64,000 bases of DNA, taken from the NCBI RefSeq assembly GCF_902686445.1, contig NC_062217.1, positions 173,443,098 through 173,507,097 of the forward strand, written 5' to 3'. A program made the position numbers and the translations under genes. Under the pieces are notes generated by a model that ran no database searches, had not been told where the DNA came from, and was given only the letters and a program-made list of their open reading frames with translations. Origin of the DNA: Sciurus carolinensis (lineage: Eukaryota; Chordata; Mammalia; Rodentia; Sciuridae). This document shows positions 56,363 through 64,000 of the stretch, one piece after another (positions within the stretch are counted from its first letter, which is position 1; every line of letters begins with the position of its first letter).

Positions 56363-56472
56363 CCTAGGTCAGACACATGGTGACCAGCGTCCTAGGTCAG
56401 ACACATGGTGACCAGCGTCCTAGGTCAGACACATGGTGACCAGCGTCCTAGGTCAGACACAGGGTGACCAGC
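56363..56472 (+). repeat. 28-bp minisatellite, 3.9 copies
   Basis: Copies at 56363-56390, 56391-56418 and 56419-56446 are identical, and the fourth (56447-56472) differs at one base before it ends. Each unit starts CCTAGGTCAG and ends GTGACCAGCGT. Identical copies imply recent expansion and likely length polymorphism. Each unit holds AGGTCA and an inverted TGACC, nuclear-receptor half-site words. Confidence 0.96.
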
Positions 56473-56734
56473 CTTGGCCACCAGAACCCCAGACTTACCT
56501 CCCAGTCCCTCCCTAGCTCAGGAACCAGCCACTACATGGTGCCCAAGCACCTCCTTGGCCCCCGACCCCCACTCTCCTTCTAGACGGGAGTCCCCTGGTC
56601 CTCTGCTCCACGTGGACTCCGGGCTCCTCTGGGGAGCCCTTCCCACCATCCAGCCCACGCAGGTGAGTCTCAGTTCTGTGTCAGCACCCGCTCTGAATTA
56701 CCTCATGGGTTCTTTCATATATCTGTTTGTTTGT
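56473..56734. other. Unique DNA, nothing recognised
   Basis: GC-rich, short frames only. Confidence 0.5.
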
Positions 56735-56835
56735 GCCTAAAATGATTATTCAGCACCTTGTATGTGTCTGATGCTGTTCTTGGGGCTGAGAATCCAAAGA
56801 TGAATGACTTGCAGCCTTGACTTTCAGAGAACCTA
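56735..56835 (+). mobile_element. L2 LINE 3' end fragment
   Basis: 'gattattcagcaccttgtatg', shortened, then 'gatgctgttcttggggctgag' and 'cagagaacctag' follow the classic L2 3' end (an 'attgagcacctactatgtg'-like start). Ancient remnant. Confidence 0.75.
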
Positions 56836-58790
56836 GCCCCATCCCCATGGCCTGGGCACCGACAGGGAACACACTGTCAGTACCCGGGCGGTCTTGCTTC
56901 AGTGTGAGGCTGGACCTGAGACTTGGGGCCGGCTTGGAGGGAAGCCTGCAGGCGGGCTGGAAGGGCTGGGCTTCCCTGGGGTGAGGTTTCACCAAATCGG
57001 CCTGGGGCATGACCTTGGGCAGGTGAGGTTAGGCCCGGAGAAGCAAAAACTGGCAGCTGAGACCACTGAGTGACTCCTGAAGGTACCAGGAAAGAGCTGG
57101 GGCCGACTGAGGGACAGTCCTGCTGGCGGAGGGGATGCCAGACCTGGACGTCTCCTCTGCTTATTCAGGAAGAAACCACAGCTACTATCAGACCAGGGGC
57201 AGAGGGGTTCCCCAGAGTTTGTTTCAGGGCTGTCTAACTGGGAATAGGACTGTCCTCCCATTCACTCTTCTAAGTGATTGGTTAATCAGTTAGTTCTTAC
57301 TCTTATTGCCACCGGTATGTGACCCCCAGTTAGAGATCCATGCAACACCTCATGGCTCTTCCTAAGGGGAGGGTCTAGGTGTGGAAATAGTTACGTGACA
57401 CTGAAGACATGCCAACCCGGGGTAGGGGTCACTTTGCGCCAGGGGTCTGGAGTGCAGAGTAGGTGCTGGTGATGCAGCTCAAGGACCTGGCCCTCCAGAG
57501 AATGGCAGTGCAAGGAGATGCAAAATAGGCCGTTGAATACCAAGCCTGGAGGTCAGGAGACAGGGGGACGCTGGCTTTCAAGTTTTTGTCAGTGACCGTT
57601 GTGAAAGCAGTTTGAACAATGGGAAAGAACTACAGGAGGGCTGAGATTCCACCAGGAGTGCAGGAGATGTCGTCCTGTCCCCAGAAAGCCCACCTTGAGT
57701 CCTGCTGCTGGGGAGGGTTAAACCTTCCCGGGAACTGGTGTTCTCTCCAATTCACAGACAGCACAACCAGGGCTTTGTGTGGGTCATGCCGGGGCCACAG
57801 AGCTGAACGTGCCCATGCTCAGATCTTGGGTTCATCTCTGGGGCTGGCATCTCACACCTAGGCATTTACTGAAAGGCTCTCTGGCTTTCTAACAGACACA
57901 AGCTGAAGACTGCTGTCGGACGCTGGCCTAGAGGAAGCGCCACTCCTTAGTTCCCATCACCCGGTGAGCACAGAATTCAGGGACAGCTGAAGTGACCGCG
58001 GCTGTGGACCTTGGGCAGGGAAAGAGGGGATCCGCAACCAGAAAAGCTGGCTTTTGGTTGTTCATTAAAGAACCTTAAAAGATCTTATTACCCAAGAAGG
58101 TTTGGATTAGGTATCCAAATAATGTTACTGCCTAAGGACTGTTTTACTTTGGAATAAAATAAAACGTAGACGCACGAACATTTTATGAAAGAGTAATCAT
58201 TAAGCCGTATCAGCTTATGTGCAAGTTATTTTCATGACTATGTTATTACAAGTTTAGGGATACATGTTTTTAAAAGATTTAAAATGAACTCCCAAGCCTT
58301 CAGTTTCCAAAATGAGGCAAGTTTTACGTTGGCAAATGCATTCGTGAGACCACCTTGATTTCTGGGGACGTCACTGGGAAGCACTGCGTGTGACACTGAG
58401 CTCAGCCCCTCTGGGTTGAGGGTCCCTCATCCTTCTTTGCCTCCCCACCCTCCTTGTGTTGGCTTTTCATCAACCCAGAGGTGCAGGGCTGGCACCTGGG
58501 GACCCTGGGGCTCTTCTCCCTCCCAGAGCCTGCTCCTTCTGCACCTCCCAATGTCAGTCCAGGCGCCTAAAGTCCTCGCCGAGCACTGGGCTTTGTTTTT
58601 CTCACCAGAACCAGCATAGCAGAACAATGAACGGCACCAGCTCACGGGCATGGGTTTTGAAATATTTTCTGTGCCTGTGAACCCTAGAGCTACAGAAGTG
58701 CACCCAGCGCCTCTCACAGGAAGACACAGCAGAACCGGTCTTCTGACCGATGCTTCCTGGTGGTTGTCTTTAAGGCACTGATTTTTCAAG
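56836..58790. other. Unique DNA, no gene recognised
   Basis: GC-rich to about 58030, then AT-rich from 58040 to 58340 (possible conserved element), then GC-rich. Frames of up to 120 codons (58427-58789, minus) have no recognised domain. Confidence 0.5.
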
Positions 58791-58792
58791 CT

Positions 58793-58857
58793 TAGAGAGA
58801 GAGAGACGAGAGGAGAGAGAGAGAGAGAGAGAGAGAGAAGAGAAGAGAGAGAGAGGC
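58793..58857 (+). repeat. (GA)n microsatellite
   Basis: Imperfect GA array with CGAG and AAGAGAAG interruptions. Confidence 0.95.
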
Positions 58858-60856
58858 AGGCAGTGTGGGGGGGTGAATCTTCAGTTTTTCAGGTAACTAA
58901 TGACCCAAATGGAGGAGAAGAAATAATTTAGTAAATATATCTGGGCACCTATTAAACCACATGTTTCTGGTTCTGGTGGAAAGTCATATCCCACTCCCAT
59001 TAGTAGCAGAGGTATTTTCTTTTGGAAGATTAGACTATTTTCGAATTCTACTTAATATACTAAATTGAATGCCATACTTTGAAATCCATTTCAACTTTTA
59101 TGGACATCCTTGCCTCCTCCAGGGGCTTCTTTAGGCATTTGGTTTATTGGGGAAGAGTCATTTATTCCCTGCAACGATGCCCACGGTGCTGGCACATTAT
59201 AGCAAAGAAAATAAGCCACAAAATTCAAGTTCTTATTGCAGAATAGTATCAACTTACATGATTTTCCTAAAATAATGGAAAATGTTAGGATATGACATCC
59301 TAGGGAAGAATAGAAGGTCCTTGCATATCTAATCAAAATGTTATCATCCCGGAAACATATTCATAACATGACCTTTGTCATTTGCTTCAGAGTGGAAAGA
59401 ATCCTCTCCAGCAGTCTCACCCAGAGCATCTTGGCCTGGAAGAAATGCACGGAGAAGAAACTGCAATGCCAACCAGAACCTCAGCGCCAGGTCTGCCTGG
59501 GGTGGTTGCCGTGACCCTCCTGCTATTGTCTTAAATTGTCAAAGTTGAACTCCTTTTGGATTTTTGAACAGTTAAAAAAATACTTCCATCAACAGTTTCC
59601 TAAGCTACACCATGCCTGATTCCTGGGTGTTGAACCCTGCGCTGAGGACAGCACAAGAAATTCTACTGAGAATTTCTCCTGAAGCCATGAAGCCAGCTGG
59701 GAGGAAAGTCACCACGCTGTTGACACAGAAGGGAATGGAGATTCTGCAACCGGCTCCTCCCTCTGGGCTGCACCTGCTCTGCGGTTGCTTCCTGGCTGCT
59801 CCCATATCTCCAGGTAGCACCCATTTCAGAGACGCCCAACGTTATCTGCTGGGAAGTTTGAAATGGTGGTATAAACTCCGTGCCCATGAGCCTGCAGGTC
59901 AATGAAGCAATCACAAAACCCGTTTGTGCCCACGCAAGACACAGGTTTGAACCAAATTCCAATAGCTTCATCCCCAGGCTGATGGGAATCTGAAAATCTT
60001 TCTGTGTCTGAGAAGGTTGGGAGAGGCTGCTCCATTCTCTAGAAAGTCACCAGGCTTCTGTTATCAGCTCTCCTGGTGCTCACAACCAGGGGCTTCTGTG
60101 TAGAATATGGATGAAGTAACAAACCATTGGGAAAAATGAGGTGGAAAAGAATTTCAGATAGCAGAACTGAGAGGAAATGAAACAACGAGGATTTGAAAAA
60201 TGCAATTTAATTACAGGTTAACCATTAAAATGATGGCGCATCTCCGAAAGTGCAGAGATAAAGTAGCCAGAATGTGTTCACGTCTTAGAAGATTCAGCCT
60301 GCTTCACAGACGGTGGAGCACACAAAGTCGAAATCGACCCTTTGCATGCTACAGTCCAGAGGGTTATTCATCTGGGAACCCACTGTACTTCGGAATTAGC
60401 CATGGACTCTCCCAGCATGGGGTGACCAGAAAAAACTGCAAGACTAATGATTCCCAATCACCTTTAAATTCATATTTAAACTTCTTCCAATTTATTTTTA
60501 TCACACAAGCATGGGAGATGCCAAAGTGCATAGTCGGTTACTGTTTCTAGCTTGTTAATAATCAAGTTATATATTCCAATCATTGACATTCTCAAGTGCT
60601 GCAAATGAAAATCAGAATCTGCAAGGTGGAGCACATGGGGAAACCATATCTACTAGTTCCTTCTCAGACAAAGAGAGACAAGCTTTTAATCAGCAGTCAA
60701 CTCTGCAGTCTTTGGAGTTGGTTTAAACTAAGTCAGCAACTCTGATTCTTTTCTTTTGAAGAACAAATAGCAGGATAAAATCCTAAGCCTTAGACATACA
60801 CCATCATAACTTGCCACCCAAAGATTTTAAGTTCCTCGATTCAAAATGCTAACAGT
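58858..60856. other. Mostly AT-rich unique DNA
   Basis: 58900-59400 and 60080-60800 are AT-rich without recognisable repeats and could include conserved non-coding elements. A 116-codon plus frame (60200-60550) has no recognised domain. Confidence 0.45.
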
Positions 60857-60857
60857 C

Positions 60858-60894
<37 letters not shown>

Positions 60895-60905
60895 CTCTCT
60901 CTCTC
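60857..60905 (+). repeat. (TC)n microsatellite
   Basis: About 24 TC units with two interruptions. Confidence 0.95.
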
Positions 60906-61009
60906 ACATCTCTGCCTTCTTTTCTTCCTATTTTTTGTTCCTTTCCTCTCCCTAATCCTCTGTCCTCAGGGAATTGAGAATATTCTTAGGAATGCTGGGG
61001 CTGGGGGTC

Positions 61010-61190
61010 TGTATGTCCTGGCTCTGCCCCTGCATGGGACACATAACTCGACTGCTTCGGTCCTCGCTTTCTTCACCTATAAGATGGACCGACAATGTTC
61101 ACCTCCCAAGCTTGCCCACTGCTGAAAGGGCCACAGGTGTGATCGCACTGCACAGTGCCTGGCACACAGCACCTGACTCAAGGCTCTTGG
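61010..61190 (+). mobile_element. MIR SINE fragment (plus)
   Basis: Contains 'gacacataactcgactgct', 'ttcttcacctataagatgg', 'acaatgttcacctccc' and 'cacagtgcctggcacacag', the last being the MIR 3' core. The 209-codon plus frame crossing it (60974-61603) is therefore not a gene. Confidence 0.88.
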
Positions 61191-61374
61191 CTACGTATGA
61201 TAAAGACCCAGCTACACTCGTATATTCAAACGAGAATGTTCACTGTCACAGAGAAACGAGACACCCAGAGTGGCCGCCTTCTGGCCTGGCTGCATCCAGG
61301 GGTGCCCCCATATGTCTGGTTCCTTTTATCTCTATTTCTGTGGGACTCCCCTTCCTACAAAGGTGGTCCCTCCC

Positions 61375-61445
61375 AGGGCTGGGGGTAAGCTCAGTGGTAG
61401 GGCATGCACTTACCACGGGTGAGGCCCTGGCTCCGTCTGCGAGCC
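61375..61445 (+). mobile_element. ID SINE (plus), tail lost
   Basis: 'gggctgggggtaagctcag', 'tggtagggcatgcactt' and 'gtgaggccctggctccg' match the ID consensus. No A-rich tail or clear target duplication, so truncated or old. Confidence 0.85.
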
Positions 61446-61674
61446 ACGCGGCTGTGCTGGGGCTCCAGCAGGGAAAGGCATCTCTCTGCAATGGCAACGT
61501 CCACTGGAGCAAGAGCTCTGATGGGTTCACTGCCACGATGGGGGCATTTGCCACGTGCACGACACAGTCGAACTGGCAGGGAAGAGCCACAGATGTCCCC
61601 TGAGGCTCAGTACTCATCAGTTCTCATTCTGCCTACTAGCTCAAGGTAGTAAATGGGGGTGTGAATGAGTCTAA
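61446..61674. other. Unique DNA, nothing recognised
   Basis: Short mixed stretch between an ID SINE and a MIR. Confidence 0.5.
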
Positions 61675-61905
61675 AACGTACAGCTGTGTGATCTTGGCAA
61701 GTTACTCAACCACTCTGTTTCCTCATTTAGAAACTGTGATAATGACATTATCTAATTATGTGGTTGTTGTGAGGATTTTCAAAAAGACCATGGGCATAAA
61801 GCACCCTGCCCAGATCCTGCCACTTAATAAGCCATTCAATAATTTCCAACTATTATTAATTTCCATGAGTCCTATCTTTCTAGTCCTTAGTAACTTAATG
61901 AATCT
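61675..61905 (+). mobile_element. MIR SINE, near full length (plus)
   Basis: 'gctgtgtgatcttggcaag', 'ttactcaaccactctg', 'tttcctcatttagaaactg', 'gttgttgtgaggatttt' and 'cataaagcaccctgccc' then 'taataagccattcaataa' follow MIR from near its start to its 3' end. Confidence 0.93.
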
Positions 61906-63064
61906 CCAATAAATGTGCTAATTAAGATTAATCCCTGTGACAAGAACCGAGGCACAGATTTGGCGACACTGCTTAGCCTTGAAGAGAGTAAGGGGCCTCT
62001 CTGGGGCAGCATCCTGGGCTGGTTGCCAGCCTGTCTAGCTGTCCGGTCTCATGAAAAGGGTGCCCCTGTCAACAGACTCGCGGAAAGGCCCGCCACAGGG
62101 CCACATCCACCAGGGCCTTCGCTCATCAGCCAGAGACCACCTCCACTGCCCGGGGGAGACGGGGCTGCACCCCACGAACACGCAGCTGGGAGGAGCAGGA
62201 GCGCAGACCAGACGCACACCCCAGTGCTCAGGGCCGGCTCGCACAAGGAGCGTGTCCCGTGACCAGGGTGGCATGAGCCGGCGCCCTGTCCTTGCCACCC
62301 TCGTCAGACCTGCTCTCCTGGACACAGCGGGTGCACGTGCCTGGCTGGGTGGGCCTCAGGCCCTTGGCCACCCCGTGGCAAGCCGATCAGAGCCCTTTCC
62401 TGGTTTGGTTTTTGTCTGTTTGTTTGTTTTTTCCAGTGGGAGCTGGGAGGGAGCGCTTGCTTCAACCCTGGGGACGCTGAGCTGAAAGGATTACCCCTGA
62501 GGTCACGGGCGGAGAAAGCAGCTCGGAGGTGGAGAAGCAGCAGCCCAACAGAGGGTCAGAGAGAATGAGCCCAGACTCTGCTGTCTGGGCCTCCTTCCTT
62601 GGCCTTCCTGAGCTACGCTGTACTTCCTAATCAGAGTCCAAGGGCTGGGTTTCTTCACCTGCAGGAGGAGCACACCTGGGTTACCCACAGTGGCCCTCCC
62701 CAGGAGCCACCCCACACCAGCCTCCCAACCTTCCCAGGTGGAGTCCAAGCCAGGAACAGGGATTCCTTTTGATCCCTGTCGGGTGGGCTCCTGGACCAAA
62801 GAGGGATTTCCTGTCCTGTGACTGTTCCTTGGACAGACCAAGGGGACCATGCTTGGACTTCACCTCTGCCATTTCCTGGCTCCTGAGATGAAACCTGGTT
62901 GCCTCTCTCAGGGACCACGGGACAGCACCGTCCTCACTGCCAGCTCTGCTCAGGCGGTTGTTGCCCCTCCAGGTTCACTTTGAGTTACTTTATACCAGTG
63001 GCCCAACACACTGGGCCAGACTGGGGACGTTGGTCCTGGTGTGGAGTGGGGGGGACAGCTAGTC
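61906..63064. other. GC-rich unique DNA, no gene recognised
   Basis: 62050-62290 has moderate CpG density. A 144-codon plus frame (62051-62485) and opposed minus frames lack domains. Judged non-coding. Confidence 0.5.
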
Positions 63065-63205
63065 TTCAAGTGCTTATTTCGCGGCAGTCGGACGCTTGGC
63101 AGGCTGTTTTCCATCTTAATTCTCATTCGTGGTTTCCCCGGTCAGAAGTGAATGGCCGCAGATCACAATCTCAGCATCAAAATCCCCAGGTCTCCTACTT
63201 TAATT
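63065..63205 (-). mobile_element. MIR SINE fragment (minus)
   Basis: 'agtgcttatttcgcggc', 'gtcggacgcttggcagg', 'tcttaattctcattcgtgg', 'agaagtgaatggccgcag' and 'ccccaggtctcctactt' follow reverse-complement MIR. Diverged. Confidence 0.65.
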
Positions 63206-64000
63206 TCCAAGTCACAAAATAACAGGCGCGCCTGGCTCATCCCACTAGGCGGGGGGCGGGAAGCCCACCTCCTCCTATGCCCAGGTGCACACCCCCAGCT
63301 CTTCACACCACTTAAAAGATTCTGCCCAAACTGCCAACAATGTGTTACAAACAAAGCCCTTCCCGAAAATGGATCAAAAACACTTCGTAATGAGTGTGGG
63401 GGCTGGTTTCCAAAGGGCCAGCATCTAACAAGCCCCCAGTCCTGAGTGCCTGGCCCTCAGGAGCCCGACGCGCGCTGGGCCGGGAGAACCCCCAGTCATC
63501 CTCAGGAGACGGTTCTCCACGCCGACTCGCCCAAGATAGGTACTGGAAGAGACGGCTGCTGGCCGGCTCACCGTGGCACAGGCATTCCTGGAGGCTCAGC
63601 TCTCCTCTTTGGAAGGAAAAAATCCCAAGAGGTTTGGAATGATCTTTGTCCACCATTACTGGGCACCTGGATCCACATTCCACAGAAGCAGTGTTCTTGC
63701 ACCTGTCCTGCTGTCCTTCCCCTTTGGGGGCCTTCCTTCCATCATCCCTCCAAGCCCAGCAGGCACCTGGCCTCTCTGTATGTCTGCTGTGTGCAGGCGC
63801 AGCCGCTGCACAGGGCCAGGTGCACCAGGGAAGGGCTCGTGGAAGGAAGGGAGCACCGCGGTCCCCAGCGCATCTCCAGGGAGGTGCTCTCGGCTCTGGA
63901 CAGCAAAGCACCTCCTTCTCCATCCAACCCAGAGCTCCAGGGGTCCACAAGTCTCATTAATGTACCCTCCAGCCCAGGCGCCAACCAGGCCTCTAACGTC
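63206..64000. other. GC-rich unique DNA, no gene recognised
   Basis: CpG is relatively dense at 63225-63260 (with a GGCGCGCC word) and 63460-63540. A 201-codon minus frame (63345-63950) has no recognised domain and is opposed by a 104-codon plus frame. The window ends inside this stretch. Confidence 0.5.

Noticed and set aside
57450..57500. 'ggtgatgcagctcaagg' resembling the ID head
   Set aside because: The resemblance ends after about 20 bases, with no B box or tail.
1768..60905. CRISPR array or bacterial/phage origin among the tandem repeats
   Set aside because: The tandem repeats lack regular unique spacers, and the window is clearly mammalian by its SINE, LINE and LTR content.
60974..61603. 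209-codon open frame, plus strand
   Set aside because: It runs through a MIR (61010-61190) and an ID SINE (61375-61445), so it is repeat-derived.
62395..62470. Possible minus-strand ID SINE after a T-rich stretch
   Set aside because: The T-rich run and 'ggagctggg' words are suggestive, but the B-box part and ID head do not align.
63345..63950. 201-codon open frame, minus strand
   Set aside because: GC-rich region with an opposed plus frame and no recognised domain.

Overview
This is a mammalian nuclear DNA window, most probably from a squirrel-family rodent (Sciuridae: ground squirrel, marmot or relative). The evidence is the SINE content: ID-type elements derived from tRNA-Ala, and composite SINEs with a 7SL/B1-like half joined to an ID half, the B1-dID type known from squirrels and related rodents. 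No B2 or B4 elements were seen, so a mouse or rat is unlikely. The older repeats (MIR, L2, L1M/HAL1-like, MLT1, MLT2-like, MER2/Tigger-like) are the usual placental set. Repeat names come from memory of consensus sequences; no masking program was run.

I find no confident protein-coding gene. Open frames reach at most 288 codons. They lie mostly in GC-rich stretches, are matched by open frames on the other strand, and show no recognisable domain. The window looks intergenic, or like a very large intron. It alternates between GC-rich, CpG-poor unique DNA and AT-rich, repeat-free blocks with dense homeodomain, POU and SOX-like words. Those AT-rich blocks (about 1.8-3.3, 4.9-8.1, 22.0-24.2, 27.1-28.6, 32.4-33.0, 39.3-41.1, 41.9-42.9 and 47.8-50.5 kb) resemble the conserved non-coding elements that surround developmental regulator genes. 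I could not identify the locus.

Layout. 1-20 kb: unique DNA with two CpG-preserved patches (3.3-3.5 and 13.7-14.0 kb), a MER2-like DNA transposon at 16.8-17.2 kb and an old L1 3' end at 18.0-19.1 kb. 20-21 kb: five perfect TTAGGG units followed 370 bp later by a young ID SINE. 22-34 kb: AT-rich blocks, including an 18-bp double-octamer palindrome at 23.45 kb, an unrecognised coding-like segment on the minus strand at 30-31.5 kb, a CpG-preserved patch at 31.6-31.85 kb and a B1-dID SINE with perfect 14-bp target duplications at 33.45 kb. 34-48 kb: mixed, with an L1 ORF1-like fragment (37.1-38.2 kb), several SINEs, an MLT1 LTR (46.5-46.9 kb) and a homopurine tract. 48-51.5 kb: AT-rich unique DNA with the best splice-bounded open exon of the window (minus strand, 50474-50581), near a CpG-island-like segment with Sp1 boxes (51.06-51.45 kb). 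52-64 kb: an old L1 3' end, an MLT2-like LTR with a CpG-rich gap between them, a 28-bp minisatellite, GA and TC microsatellites, and three MIRs.

No multi-gene system, operon, CRISPR array or integrated bacterial or phage element is visible. Anything functional here is more likely regulatory DNA, or one sparse gene or lncRNA, than a new protein system.
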